64,000 bases of DNA, from the NCBI RefSeq assembly GCF_001866055.1, contig NZ_MLQS01000017.1:440899-504898 (forward strand). Direction: 5' to 3'. The notes below the pieces were generated by a model. The model had not been told where the DNA came from. It was given only the letters and a program-made list of their open reading frames with translations, and ran no database searches. Positions 17,627-26,919 of the stretch are shown in pieces. Numbering within the stretch: position 1 is the stretch's first letter; every line of letters starts with the position of its first letter. The translations under genes were made by a program, and so were the position numbers. Source of the DNA: Anaerobacillus alkalidiazotrophicus. GTDB lineage: Bacteria > Bacillota > Bacilli > Bacillales_H > Anaerobacillaceae.

Positions 17627-18751
17627 ATGTTGGACAATACGAAGAAGAATGACCGGCGAATTTCAATCGTATTAAATGGACAAGAGAAACGGTATGAAGA
17701 GCTGGAGAAGGACAAGCACGCCTATGAGCATTTACTAGAAAAGGAGATAAGTGCAACTCAAGAAGAGGATCAAAAGGATGAATTTCATTGGATCCTCCCT
17801 GAAAACGAAACAAACGATTCTTCACCTAAAATTGTTGACTTAGGGGAGAGGCGTCATAATAAAAAAAAGTTAGAGGGGCCTTTTTGGGATGATGGAAAAA
17901 GTGAACAAGCCCCTAAGTTGCCACCAACAAAAAGAAAAAAGAAACAAAAGTTTGATTTTAAATTTAAAATCAAAGACCTTCCCTTAGGAATTATTGGTAT
18001 TGTTATGTCTGCAATTATCGTAGGTGTTAGTTTTGGCTTTATGATGTTAACGATCTTTACTGGTGATAAACCACAAGCCATGGAAGTGATAAATCCTGTA
18101 CAAGCTACAGAAATCGCGACAACAGAAATTGAAGCCCCGGAAGTGGTTATGAATGGACAAATTCCTGTTCTTGGAGTCGAGATTGTGCAAGGTGGTGCGT
18201 TTTCTTTAGTAGATAAAGCTACTGAAACAGCGCAGTCTATCCAAAATAAAGGATTTGCAGCAGCGATCACAAATACAACCGAGCCTATCTATTTATTTAT
18301 TGGCCTTGGTATAGACCGAGAACAAGCGAATGTTTTAGCCGAGCATTATAAGGCTAATGGACAAGATGTATATGTAAAGCCATATGCTGTTACAACTTCA
18401 GGTACGGTTGATAGTCAAGAACAATCTCTTTTCCTAGAAACAAGTGTAGATTTATACCAACAACTAATTTTATTATCCGTAAATGGACTAGCTAATGGAT
18501 CATCATTAGTAACAGACGAAACCCTAGCTGATTTAAAGGCAACTAATGAGATACTTGTATCATTAGGGAACCCTTTTAAAGATAGTGAACAAGAAACGTT
18601 AGCTAACGATTTTCAACACGCATTAGATAATGCTTATCAAAGTATGTTAAGTTTTGCTTCTTCTCAAGAATCAAACAACCTATGGCAAGTACAACAATTC
18701 TTATTAGATGGAATGTTAGCCTATGAGAAGTTAGTGAAGACCTTTACGTAA
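17627..18751 (+). CDS. spoIIB: Stage II sporulation protein B (SPOR-domain protein)
   Basis: SpoIIB localises to the polar septum and helps engulfment begin. The 374-residue protein has a charged cytoplasmic N-terminus with a Lys-rich stretch, one membrane helix (about residues 122-147), and an external SPOR domain (about 190-265). The domain is recognisable by VEIVQGGAFS, an AQSIQNKGFAAAI helix and the FIGLGIDREQANVLAEHYKANG repeat. The rest is helical. AAAGGAG precedes the ATG. Its place between the prepilin peptidase gene and maf is the same as in B. subtilis, which supports the name. Confidence 0.9.
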   Translation: MLDNTKKNDRRISIVLNGQEKRYEELEKDKHAYEHLLEKEISATQEEDQKDEFHWILPENETNDSSPKIVDLGERRHNKKKLEGPFWDDGKSEQAPKLPPTKRKKKQKFDFKFKIKDLPLGIIGIVMSAIIVGVSFGFMMLTIFTGDKPQAMEVINPVQATEIATTEIEAPEVVMNGQIPVLGVEIVQGGAFSLVDKATETAQSIQNKGFAAAITNTTEPIYLFIGLGIDREQANVLAEHYKANGQDVYVKPYAVTTSGTVDSQEQSLFLETSVDLYQQLILLSVNGLANGSSLVTDETLADLKATNEILVSLGNPFKDSEQETLANDFQHALDNAYQSMLSFASSQESNNLWQVQQFLLDGMLAYEKLVKTFT

Positions 18752-18767
18752 TTCTAAAATGGCAAAA

Positions 18768-18825
18768 GAGGATGACTCAAACGTCGTATAAACGATCAAT
18801 GAGTTCAGCCTCTATTCTTTTTCTT
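18768..18825 (+). terminator. Terminator after spoIIB
   Basis: An imperfect stem pairs 18768-18780 with TGAGTTCAGCCTCT (18801-18814), and T-rich sequence follows. Confidence 0.65.
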
Positions 18826-18837
18826 ATTTTTGTTTTG

Positions 18838-18959
18838 ACTGAGTGAATTTCATAATTACCTAAATGGAGCTACATAAGTCTAAATGTTGTTGGAAACGAT
18901 CTTCATCCAACAACATTTAGTATCAGAGTAGCGAAAATAAGCAATTATGAAATTCATTA
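18838..18959 (+). repeat. Family 2 nested-palindrome repeat, best-preserved copy
   Basis: Outer arms TGAATTTCATAATT (18844-18857) and AATTATGAAATTCA (18943-18956) are perfect 14-bp inverted repeats. Inside is a perfect 15-bp hairpin, CTAAATGTTGTTGGA (18880-18894) with TCCAACAACATTTAG (18906-18920). Related copies lie at 9350, 47490 and 58145. It occupies most of the 329-bp gap between spoIIB and aspA. Confidence 0.75.
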
Positions 18960-18971
18960 GACTTTTATCTT

Positions 18972-19000
18972 TTTACAATTTATAACTAATGTTGTACATA
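18972..19000 (+). promoter_or_regulatory. Candidate aspA promoter
   Basis: TTTACA (18972-18977) and TACATA (18995-19000) are separated by 17 bases, about 80 bp before aspA and just after the family 2 repeat. Confidence 0.4.
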
Positions 19001-19080
19001 ATATAAAAATGTTAGGGTAAAGCTGAAATGAATGTCACACGTTAGATGCAACAAATAGACAAAGAGGTGGAGGTTTTTAC

Positions 19081-20496
19081 ATGTCAAATGTTCGAATTGA
19101 ACGCGATTTAATGGGAGAAAAGGAAATACCTCAAGACGCTTATTATGGGATCCAAACGGCACGTGCCATTGAGAATTTTCCAATCACTGGTTATCCGCCA
19201 CACCGTGAATTAATTCGAGCGTTCGGGTTTGTAAAAAAAGCAGCAGCAATGGCAAATCGCGATGTAGGGGTATTAAATAAAAAAATTGCTGATGCCATCG
19301 TTAAAGCGAGTGACGAGATCATTGAAGGAAAGCTCATTGAACATTTTGTTGTTGATTCGATACAAGGTGGTGCTGGGACTTCATTTAATATGAATGCAAA
19401 TGAAGTAATTGCTAATCGGGCAATTGAATTCCTCGGGGGGAAAAAGGGAGACTACATGACAGTTAGTCCGAATTCGCATGTTAATATGGCCCAATCAACA
19501 AATGATACGTTTCCAACAGCAATCCATATTGCCTGCTTACATTTAGCTAGAGGGCTTACAAGTTCATTACATGAATTAATTACTGCATTGGAGAAAAAAG
19601 AAAAAGAATTTGATCAAATCATAAAAATGGGGCGTACCCATCTTCAAGATGCTGTACCTATTCGTCTTGGGCAAGAGTTTGGTGCGTATAAACGTGTTTT
19701 GTCTCGTGATTTAAAACGCATTGAAAATTCGGTCGGTCATTTATATGAAATTAATATGGGAGCCACCGCTGTAGGTACTGGATTAAATGCAGTACCAGAA
19801 TATATTACTCTTGTTGCAAAATATTTAGCAGAACATACAGGTATGCCGTTTAAAAGTGCTGAAGATCTTGTTGATGCTACGCAAAATACCGATGCATATA
19901 CTGAACTTTCGAGTTCATTAAAAATATTAGCGATTAATATATCAAAAATTGCTAACGACTTAAGATTGATGAGTTCTGGCCCGCTTACTGGAATAAATGA
20001 AATTAACTTGCCACCTCGCCAAGCAGGTTCATCGATTATGCCTGGTAAAGTCAACCCGGTTATGTGTGAAGTCATAAACCAAATCTCGTTTCAAGTGATT
20101 GGTAATGATCACACGATTTCTTTAGCATCTGAAGCAGGTCAATTAGAATTAAATGTGATGGAACCTGTATTAGTATTTAATTTATTACAATCTTTATCAA
20201 TTCTTCAAAATGGAATGAAAGTATTTAAAGAATACTGTATCGAGGGAATAACTGCTAACAGAGAGCGTTGCTTAGATATGGTAGAAGGAAGTGTTGGAAT
20301 TATTACTGCAATAAACCCACACGTAGGATATGAGGTAGCAGCTAGAATTGCAAAAGAAGCCATTCAGACAAAACGTCCAGTTAGAGAAATTTGTATTGAA
20401 AAAGGGATACTCTCAGAGGAAGAGTTAAAAGTTATTCTAGATCCAAATGAAATGACTGTACCTGGAATTGCTGGGGCAGATCTACTTTTTGAATAA
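19081..20496 (+). CDS. aspA: Aspartate ammonia-lyase (aspartase)
   Basis: This cytoplasmic tetramer converts aspartate to fumarate and ammonia. The 471-residue sequence opens with RIERDLMGEKEIPQDAYYGIQT, the aspartase form of the fumarase/aspartase superfamily N-terminus. It carries MGRTHLQDAVPI and the signature loop GSSIMPGKVNPV with the catalytic Ser. The C-terminal domain ends VPGIAG. GGTGGAGG precedes the ATG. It stands alone between spoIIB and maf, an insertion relative to B. subtilis, with its own promoter candidate and terminator. Fumarase (fumC) is the main alternative, but the N-terminus favours aspartase. Confidence 0.92.
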   Translation: MSNVRIERDLMGEKEIPQDAYYGIQTARAIENFPITGYPPHRELIRAFGFVKKAAAMANRDVGVLNKKIADAIVKASDEIIEGKLIEHFVVDSIQGGAGTSFNMNANEVIANRAIEFLGGKKGDYMTVSPNSHVNMAQSTNDTFPTAIHIACLHLARGLTSSLHELITALEKKEKEFDQIIKMGRTHLQDAVPIRLGQEFGAYKRVLSRDLKRIENSVGHLYEINMGATAVGTGLNAVPEYITLVAKYLAEHTGMPFKSAEDLVDATQNTDAYTELSSSLKILAINISKIANDLRLMSSGPLTGINEINLPPRQAGSSIMPGKVNPVMCEVINQISFQVIGNDHTISLASEAGQLELNVMEPVLVFNLLQSLSILQNGMKVFKEYCIEGITANRERCLDMVEGSVGIITAINPHVGYEVAARIAKEAIQTKRPVREICIEKGILSEEELKVILDPNEMTVPGIAGADLLFE

Positions 20497-20608
20497 GTAA
20501 ATGTCTTAGTTTACCAAAACCAACCGACATAAAACTATAGCTAGTTGGAGTGGTTCAACGATATAGTATCTTGGTGGAGAAAATAATTTAAAAATAAAAA
20601 AAATAATT

Positions 20609-20666
20609 GAAAATTTTGTACAATTTGGTATCCTAAGTATATCCTTTGTACAAAATTTTCTTTTTA
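20609..20666 (+). terminator. AT-rich perfect palindrome after aspA
   Basis: GAAAATTTTGTACAA (20609-20623) is perfectly inverted at 20646-20660 and followed by TTTTT. It reads as an intrinsic terminator, although the stem is unusually AT-rich. The rest of the 20497-20772 gap shows no gene. Confidence 0.55.
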
Positions 20667-20772
20667 CATGAAGTTCAAAAAATAGGCACATATTTTGCTG
20701 CCCTACCTTTTGGTCCTCAAGGTAACGTTTTGAACAGCTATGAGAAAAATAATTAGACAAAGGAGAATCTTC

Positions 20773-21330
20773 GTGAAAAAACTCATATTAGCCTCTGGCT
20801 CACCTCGCCGAAAACAGCTTCTTGAACAAGGGAAGCTTGAATTTTCTATTTCCACAAGCACAGTTGATGAAAACGTAGATGAAACGACCCCAAATGAAGT
20901 AGTAGAAGAGCTTGCGATGAGAAAGGCAAAAGATGTCTTATTACGTCATGATGATAGTATTATTATCGGAGCTGATACAATTGTTTCTATAAATGGGCAA
21001 ATTTTAGGAAAGCCTAATAATGAAACTGAAGCAACAGAAATGCTCCAACTCCTTTCAGGAAACGATCATGATGTATACACTGGTGTAGCAATACTCTCAA
21101 AAGAGAAAACTGTACTCTTTCACGAAAAAACAGTTGTATCTTTTTGGGAGCTAACAAACGAAGAAATTTTTCAATATATTGCAAGTGGTGAACCTTTTGA
21201 TAAGGCTGGATCCTATGGTATACAAGGGTTAGGTGCTTTATTTGTCAAAAAAATTCACGGTGACTATTTTACTGTTGTCGGACTACCACTAGCGAGGACC
21301 ATAAGAGAGTTAAAAACTTTCGAAGTTTAA
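20773..21330 (+). CDS. maf: Maf-family nucleotide pyrophosphatase
   Basis: Maf proteins hydrolyse dTTP, UTP and modified pyrimidine triphosphates. In Bacillus this gene is linked to septum formation and competence. The product begins MKKLILASGSPRRKQLLEQ, with the SxSPRR substrate loop, and later has GADTIV and GLPL near the end. The frame extends upstream to 20740. The GTG at 20773 is preferred because AAAGGAG lies just upstream and the product then begins where family members begin. It has 185 residues, the normal size, and lies directly upstream of radC as in B. subtilis. Confidence 0.93.
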   Translation: MKKLILASGSPRRKQLLEQGKLEFSISTSTVDENVDETTPNEVVEELAMRKAKDVLLRHDDSIIIGADTIVSINGQILGKPNNETEATEMLQLLSGNDHDVYTGVAILSKEKTVLFHEKTVVSFWELTNEEIFQYIASGEPFDKAGSYGIQGLGALFVKKIHGDYFTVVGLPLARTIRELKTFEV

Positions 21331-21402
21331 TCGGGAGTCGCTTAAGTTTTCGATACCATGTCTTGCATCAAAAGCTGCTCCCACGAAAAAGGAGGAGAAT
21401 TT

Positions 21403-22092
21403 ATGCAAGCAAAACCACTAATGATTCGTGATGTACCAAGTGGAGAAAGACCAAGGGAACGTCTGTTAAAAGAGGGGGCTCAAGCTCTATCTAACCACGA
21501 ACTCATTGCAACAATTTTAGGTTCCGGGACAAGGCAGGAATCTGTCATTCAGTTATCTCAACGAATTTTACATCATTTTAACGGATTACGTCTTTTAAAA
21601 GAAGCAACGGTTGAGGAATTGAAAAGCATAAAAGGTATTGGTGATACAAAAGCAGTACAAATTCTTGCGGCGATAGAATTGGGGAGTAGAATTCATAAAC
21701 TGCAGGCAGAAGATCGCTTTATTATTCGCTCACCAGAAGATGTTTCTCGCTATGTGATGGAAGACATGCGTTTTTTAACACAAGAACATTTTGTATGTTT
21801 ATATCTCAACACAAAAAATCATGTTATTTTCAAAAAAACAATTTTTATTGGAAGTCTTAATGCTAGTATTGTACACCCAAGGGAGATATACAAAGAGGCA
21901 TTTCGACATTCAGCTGCATCAATTATTTGTCTTCATAACCACCCCAGTGGGGACCCGGCCCCAAGTAGAGAAGATATTGAAGTCACTAAGCGTCTTGTTG
22001 AAAGTGGAAAAGTAATTGGAATCGAAGTTTTGGATCACATTATTATTGGTGAGAAGAAATTTGTAAGTTTGAAGGAGAAGGGGTATGTTTAA
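21403..22092 (+). CDS. radC: RadC-family JAB-domain protein
   Basis: The 229-residue protein has the UPF0758 layout: an N-terminal helix-hairpin-helix segment (LKSIKGIGDTKAVQILAAIELG, about residues 75-96) and a C-terminal JAB/MPN metalloprotease-like domain with the HNHPSGDPAPSRED zinc motif. Despite the name its DNA-repair role is not established. The frame is open back to 21358, but the ATG at 21403 has GGAGGAG at the right distance and gives MQAKPLMIRDVPSGERPRER, the family start. Confidence 0.93.
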   Translation: MQAKPLMIRDVPSGERPRERLLKEGAQALSNHELIATILGSGTRQESVIQLSQRILHHFNGLRLLKEATVEELKSIKGIGDTKAVQILAAIELGSRIHKLQAEDRFIIRSPEDVSRYVMEDMRFLTQEHFVCLYLNTKNHVIFKKTIFIGSLNASIVHPREIYKEAFRHSAASIICLHNHPSGDPAPSREDIEVTKRLVESGKVIGIEVLDHIIIGEKKFVSLKEKGYV

Positions 22093-22123
22093 ATTGGAAA
22101 AAAGTTCGTGAAAAAGAGGAATA

Positions 22124-22170
22124 TTGAAAGTAGGCGCTTTGAAGCGCTTACTTTCAAATTTGTTTTTTTT
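22124..22170 (+). terminator. Terminator after radC
   Basis: A 16-bp stem with one G-U pair (22124-22139 with 22142-22157) is followed by eight T. Between it and mreB (22171-22382) I see no gene and no convincing promoter. Confidence 0.85.
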
Positions 22171-22382
22171 AGCTTCGATATTCTCCATGAAATCACTATC
22201 CTTTTTTATTTTTTTTATATATAATCAAATTTATGGATTTATTTATGCATTAAAAAAGTGTAAGCTTATTGGTGGTAATAAAAAACAATTCTAAATAATT
22301 TGTTGATAAGCGCCAAGGAACCATATACAACTAGAATAACATTTTTAGCGGTAACGCTTTTCGATTGAAGGGAGATACATAC

Positions 22383-23420
22383 ATGTTTGGTGGTTTTTCA
22401 AAAGATTTAGGAATAGATTTAGGTACAGCTAATACCCTAGTTTACGTGAAGGGTAAAGGTGTTATCGTTCGTGAACCTTCTGTTGTTGCGATTAGAACAG
22501 ATACAGGTACTATTGAAGCAGTTGGTAATGATGCAAAGAACATGATCGGTAGAACACCAGGAAATATTGTAGCAGTTAGACCAATGAAAGACGGTGTAAT
22601 TGCAGACTTTGATACAACTGCAACTATGATGAAATATTTTATTAGGCAAGCACAAAAAAGTAGATCGATTTTCACCCGTAAACCAAATGTGATGGTGTGT
22701 GTACCATCAGGAATTACCGCAGTAGAAAAACGTGCGGTTGAAGATGCTACAAAACAGGCGGGAGCGCGTGAAGCTTATACGATTGAAGAGCCTTTTGCAG
22801 CAGCAATTGGTGCAGATCTTCCAGTTTGGGAGCCTACTGGTAGTATGGTTGTCGATATCGGTGGTGGTACGACTGAAGTTGCGATTATTTCATTAGGTGG
22901 TATTGTTACGAGCCAGTCAATTCGTGTAGCAGGCGATGAAATGGATGATGCAATTATCCAATATATTAAGAAAGCTTATAACTTAATGATTGGTGAGCGT
23001 ACAGCTGAAGCTGTTAAGTTTGAAATAGGCTCTGCAGGTGTCCCAGAAGGTATTGATGATATGGATATCCGCGGTCGTGACCTTGTTACTGGTTTACCAA
23101 AAACAATCTCGATTACTGCAGTGGAAATAGCAGAGGCGCTTGCAGATACAGTTAACACTATTATTGAATCAGTGAAAAACACATTAGAAAAGTCTCCACC
23201 AGAATTGGCAGCAGATATTATGGATCGTGGTATTGTTCTAACTGGTGGTGGTGGTTTATTACGTAATTTAGATAGAGTATTAAGTGATGAGACACATATG
23301 CCAGTATTGGTGGCTGAAAATCCGTTAGATTGTGTTGCGCTTGGAACAGGGAGAGCTTTAGAAAATCTTCATTTGTTCCGCTCGAAGGCAGGTATTACAG
23401 TTCGTTCAAATCGTAAGTAA
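22383..23420 (+). CDS. mreB: Rod-shape-determining actin homologue MreB
   Basis: MreB filaments move with the elongasome and set rod shape. The product has the phosphate-1 loop [17 protein letters not shown], the phosphate-2 loop [14 protein letters not shown] and the adenosine motif [12 protein letters not shown]. At 345 residues it is full length. TTG at 22365 is in frame, but the ATG at 22383 follows AGGGAG at correct spacing and matches other MreB starts ([10 protein letters not shown]). It opens the mreB-mreC-mreD-minC-minD run. Confidence 0.97.
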   Translation: MFGGFSKDLGIDLGTANTLVYVKGKGVIVREPSVVAIRTDTGTIEAVGNDAKNMIGRTPGNIVAVRPMKDGVIADFDTTATMMKYFIRQAQKSRSIFTRKPNVMVCVPSGITAVEKRAVEDATKQAGAREAYTIEEPFAAAIGADLPVWEPTGSMVVDIGGGTTEVAIISLGGIVTSQSIRVAGDEMDDAIIQYIKKAYNLMIGERTAEAVKFEIGSAGVPEGIDDMDIRGRDLVTGLPKTISITAVEIAEALADTVNTIIESVKNTLEKSPPELAADIMDRGIVLTGGGGLLRNLDRVLSDETHMPVLVAENPLDCVALGTGRALENLHLFRSKAGITVRSNRK

Positions 23421-23433
23421 GTAGGTGTGTTAA

Positions 23434-24312
23434 ATGCCCCAATTTTTTTCAAATAAAAGACTAATAGTGCTTCTCGTTAGTATTATTCTATTGGTGGCAT
23501 TAGTAGGCTACTCCATGAATGATCGACGAAGCTTAACATGGCCCGAGCAGTTTGTCAAAGATTCAGTCGGTTGGGTCCAGACCGTTTTCCAACAACCCGC
23601 TCTTTATGTAGCGGGTTTCTTTGAGAACGTAAATAATATGAAAAATTTATATGAAGAAAACCAGATATTAAAAGCGCACCTAGATCATTATGCCGAAACT
23701 GCAGTAGAGGTTAATGTATTAAGAAGGCAAAATAAAAATTTAAAAGAAGCGTTAGACATTACAGAAAGCCTATTTGATCATAAGGTTAGGCCAGCCCTAG
23801 TTATTCATCGTTCTCCAGATCGTTGGAATGAATATATCGGTATAAATAAAGGTGAACAGCATGGTGTCAAGACAGATATGGCCGTTATTACATCAAAGGG
23901 CTTGGTTGGTAAGGTTAAACATGTTTCACAATTTACTTCTACTATTCAACTACTAACAGATCACGATCGTACGAATCGTATTTCTGCAATGGTGGATGCC
24001 GAAGATAAAGAAGTATTTGGTTTTATTGAGGGATATGATGAGATATCTGGAGCATTGATGCTCCGTAAAATAGAGGCAGATGCCGAAATCGAAGAAGGTC
24101 AAAAAGTCATTACTTCTGGATTAGGTGGAGTTTTCCCTCAAGGATTGTTAATTGGAGAAATAATTCGTGTTGAGGCAGATGAATATGGACTGACAAAAAA
24201 TGCATACGTCCAACCATCAGCGAGCTTTCATAATCTAGATTATGTATTAATTATCGAACGTACTAGCCCGCAACTTGATGATGAGATAATTTCAAAACAG
24301 GAGGGAGGATAA
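23434..24312 (+). CDS. mreC: Cell-shape protein MreC
   Basis: MreC is a bitopic membrane protein linking MreB to the wall-synthesis enzymes. The 292 residues comprise a short cytoplasmic start, one membrane helix (about residues 8-25), a coiled coil (NNMKNLYEENQILKAHL) and a beta-rich outer domain. The domain has the conserved GLVGKVKHV, LLTDHDRTNRISAMV and VITSGLGGVFPQGLLIGEI motifs. It starts 13 bp after mreB and ends 1 bp before mreD. Confidence 0.96.
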   Translation: MPQFFSNKRLIVLLVSIILLVALVGYSMNDRRSLTWPEQFVKDSVGWVQTVFQQPALYVAGFFENVNNMKNLYEENQILKAHLDHYAETAVEVNVLRRQNKNLKEALDITESLFDHKVRPALVIHRSPDRWNEYIGINKGEQHGVKTDMAVITSKGLVGKVKHVSQFTSTIQLLTDHDRTNRISAMVDAEDKEVFGFIEGYDEISGALMLRKIEADAEIEEGQKVITSGLGGVFPQGLLIGEIIRVEADEYGLTKNAYVQPSASFHNLDYVLIIERTSPQLDDEIISKQEGG

Positions 24313-24313
24313 T

Positions 24314-24874
24314 ATGGTTCGCTTTTTCCTTCCTTTTCTTATTTTCCTCCTTTTTATTATTGAGGGAACGATTATGCAAACTTTTTCTCCAGAACGGTTC
24401 GGATCTGAGTACTTTATCATTCCACGATTTGCTTTTCTTGTTGTTCTCGTTTTAAGTATTTTTTTTGGAAGAGCATTAGGTACTGTTTATGGTCTGATTT
24501 TAGGTTTGTTCCAAGATGTTGTTTATACTCATATTTTAGGTATATATATTTTTAGTATGGGTTTAATCGCTTATTTTTTAGGGTTTTCATATAAGATATT
24601 TCAAAAAAATCTGTTTTTATTAATTATTACAGCGGTTTTTGGTACGGTATTATTAGACTATCTAGTTTTCGGTTTACATACAATGATTGGAATAACTGAA
24701 CTTGTCCATGAGCGCTTTTTTCGAGAAAGACTTTTGCCGAGTATCATTATCAATAGTGTATTCATGATCTTGTTTGCATATCCTTTAAGAAAATTTTTAG
24801 TTTTTTTACAAAAAAGTGATGATATTGAAGAAAAAATAAACAAAAGAAAAAAGGATTTTAGATGGCAACGTTGA
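24314..24874 (+). CDS. mreD: Cell-shape protein MreD
   Basis: MreD is the integral membrane partner of MreC in the elongasome. The 186-residue protein has about five or six hydrophobic helices and the conserved GLILGLFQDVVY segment (G-L-x-D motif). The basic C-terminus (KINKRKKDFRWQR) is typical. GGGAGG precedes the ATG, and spacing to mreC is one base. Confidence 0.93.
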   Translation: MVRFFLPFLIFLLFIIEGTIMQTFSPERFGSEYFIIPRFAFLVVLVLSIFFGRALGTVYGLILGLFQDVVYTHILGIYIFSMGLIAYFLGFSYKIFQKNLFLLIITAVFGTVLLDYLVFGLHTMIGITELVHERFFRERLLPSIIINSVFMILFAYPLRKFLVFLQKSDDIEEKINKRKKDFRWQR

Positions 24875-24904
24875 ATAAATGAAAGTTGAGGTGAACTTTG
24901 GAAC

Positions 24905-25570
24905 ATGCAAAAAACTAATAATATAACCATAAGAGGGACCAAAGAAGGCCTAATTTTATTTTTAGACGACGAATGTTCGTTTTTTGATCTAGTTAGTGAG
25001 CTTGAAGAAAAGCTTTCCTCAAAGTATCCTCAATCTTCAGAAGGACCTGCAGTGCAAGTTAAGGTATCTGTTGGAAATCGTTATTTAACAGAAGAACAGA
25101 AAATTGAGCTTAAGAAAATTATTAATGATAAGCAAAAGTTAATTATTAATGAAATCGAATCGAATGTTATGACGAAGGACGAGGCAGAAAATCTAATAAA
25201 AGAATCACAAATGACGACGATTGTAAAAGTAGTTCGCTCAGGTCAAGTTTTAGAAGTAAAAGGAGATCTACTTCTCATCGGTGATGTTAATCCTGGTGGA
25301 ACTGTAGTTGCTACAGGTAATATTTATATTTTAGGTGTATTACGTGGAATTGCTCATGCAGGTAGTGAAGGGGATAAAGATGCTGTTATTTCCGCTTCAA
25401 GAATGGAGCCGTCACAATTGAGAATAGCAGAAATTGTAAGCCGTTCACCAGATTATGAAGAGAATGAGACACATGATATGGAATGCGCCTACATAGGTAA
25501 CGATAGCAATATGGCTATTGAGCGCGTTCAACACTTGGGGAAAATACGTCCTAAAATAACAAATGTTTAG
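24905..25570 (+). CDS. minC: Septum-site inhibitor MinC
   Basis: MinC blocks FtsZ polymerisation away from mid-cell. The 221-residue protein has a diverged N-terminal FtsZ-inhibiting domain (about 1-100) and the conserved C-terminal beta-helix. The latter starts VKVVRSGQVLEVKGDLLLIGDVNPGGTVVATGNIYILG and binds MinD, ending in the MAIERVQHLGKI region. It follows mreD by 30 bp and precedes minD by 115 bp. Confidence 0.95.
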   Translation: MQKTNNITIRGTKEGLILFLDDECSFFDLVSELEEKLSSKYPQSSEGPAVQVKVSVGNRYLTEEQKIELKKIINDKQKLIINEIESNVMTKDEAENLIKESQMTTIVKVVRSGQVLEVKGDLLLIGDVNPGGTVVATGNIYILGVLRGIAHAGSEGDKDAVISASRMEPSQLRIAEIVSRSPDYEENETHDMECAYIGNDSNMAIERVQHLGKIRPKITNV

Positions 25571-25685
25571 GTAGATGTAAAGTGTGTAAAAAATTGTGAT
25601 AGAAAGCTTTAGTAGTAAAACTATCAAAATCTATCTACATGTTACATTGTTTATGTTACATTCGAATTAGAAAGGGGAATTTCGC

Positions 25686-26483
25686 ATGGGAGAGGCGATT
25701 GTAATAACTTCTGGAAAAGGTGGAGTTGGAAAGACAACTACATCTGCAAATATTGGTACTGCCCTTGCGCTTTCAGGTAAAAGAGTTTGCTTAGTGGATA
25801 CAGATATCGGTCTTCGTAACCTTGATGTTGTTATGGGGTTAGAAAATCGAATTATCTATGATATCGTTGATGTTGTTGAGGAACGTTGTCGTCTTCATCA
25901 AGCCTTAATAAAAGACAAGCGATTTGAATGTTTAATGCTTTTGCCCGCCGCTCAAACAAAGGATAAAGCAGCTGTAAATCCAGAGCAAATGAAATTGATG
26001 ATTAACGAGTTAAAAGAAGATTACGATTACGTAATTATTGACTGTCCAGCAGGAATTGAACAAGGCTTTAAAAATGCTGTTGCAGGTGCTGATAAAGCAA
26101 TAGTAGTTACGACACCTGAAACGTCTGCTGTTCGTGACGCAGATCGGATAATTGGACTTCTTGAGCAAATTGACATAGAACCGCCGAAATTAGTTGTTAA
26201 TCGGATTCGTAGTCATATGATGAAAAATGGAGATATGCTTGATGTTGATGAAATTGTATCAATTTTAGCTATAGGACTTTTAGGAATTGTTGCTGATGAC
26301 GATGATGTTATAAAAGCGTCAAATAAAGGTGAGCCAATTGCTTTTCAACCAAACAGTCGAGCTTCACTTGCCTATCGAAATATTGCTAGACGTATCTTAG
26401 GCGAATCTGTGCCTTTACTGTCTCTAGATGAAAATAAAGGTATGTTTTCAAAAGTGAAAAAGTTTTTTGGAATGCGAGCGTAA
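25686..26483 (+). CDS. minD: Septum-site ATPase MinD
   Basis: MinD is the membrane-binding ParA-type ATPase that recruits MinC. The deviant Walker A reads KGGVGKTTTSANIG near the N-terminus, with VDTDIGLRNLDVVMG (switch) and VIIDCPAGIEQG after it. The last residues, FSKVKKFFGMRA, form the amphipathic membrane-targeting helix. The 265 residues are standard. AAAGGGG precedes the ATG. A family 1 repeat begins within two bases of the stop codon. Confidence 0.97.
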   Translation: MGEAIVITSGKGGVGKTTTSANIGTALALSGKRVCLVDTDIGLRNLDVVMGLENRIIYDIVDVVEERCRLHQALIKDKRFECLMLLPAAQTKDKAAVNPEQMKLMINELKEDYDYVIIDCPAGIEQGFKNAVAGADKAIVVTTPETSAVRDADRIIGLLEQIDIEPPKLVVNRIRSHMMKNGDMLDVDEIVSILAIGLLGIVADDDDVIKASNKGEPIAFQPNSRASLAYRNIARRILGESVPLLSLDENKGMFSKVKKFFGMRA

Positions 26484-26484
26484 A

Positions 26485-26645
26485 TTTATCCCACTCTTAA
26501 GGGGCAAGTAAGACCCCCACCTCAAAACTTAAGAAAATCGAGAAGTTTAGGTGGGGGATAAACTGCCCCTAAAGGTCCGATATAGAATAACTTTCATCAG
26601 TGGGGGATGAAGGAAAACCCCCACTGATTGAAGTTCAGCTTTATT
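26485..26645 (+). repeat. Family 1 structured repeat, longest copy
   Basis: The segment starts after TTTAT with CCCACTCTTAAGGGGCA and ends near TGATTGAAGTTCAGC. Three helices are visible: an outer stem TTAAGGGGCA (26497-26506) with TGCCCCTAA (26564-26572), a hairpin CCCCCACCT (26514-26522) with AGGTGGGGG (26549-26557), and a perfect 11-bp hairpin (26596-26606 with 26618-26628). Shorter copies lie at 31411-31525 and 47405-47460. There is no ORF inside. The layout suggests the joined ends of an IS200/IS605-type element. Confidence 0.7.
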
Positions 26646-26710
26646 AGGCATTTGCTTCTTTTTAGGGAAGTGAGACTCGTTGAATTATAAATATCTAATA
26701 GTAAACACGT

Positions 26711-26745
26711 GAAAGTTAGCAGGGAAATACTTGCTAGCTTTTTTG
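26711..26745 (+). terminator. Hairpin with T-run in the minD-spoIVFA gap
   Basis: A short stem (AAGTTAGCA with TTGCTAGCTT) is followed by TTTTTTG. It would end transcripts running through the family 1 repeat from minD. Confidence 0.6.
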
Positions 26746-26820
26746 TTATATAAAGTGAGTTCTTCCATAAAAGAATATAGCATAACCTCTCGGGACAAGT
26801 CATATCTATAAGTAATAATC

Positions 26821-26890
26821 GTAGAATGTAAAATGTAAAATGAATGATCTTTTAAATAAAGATCTACCACACATCCATTTTACATTCTAC
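26821..26890 (+). repeat. Nested inverted repeat upstream of spoIVFA
   Basis: GTAGAATGTAAAATG (26821-26835) is perfectly inverted at 26876-26890, and inside it GATCTTT (26846-26852) pairs with AAAGATC (26858-26864). It ends 29 bp before the spoIVFA start. It could be a leader hairpin, an operator or a small palindromic element; no second copy was found in the window. Confidence 0.6.
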
Positions 26891-26919
26891 ATTTTATATA
26901 TAAAAGGGGATGAGGGTAG

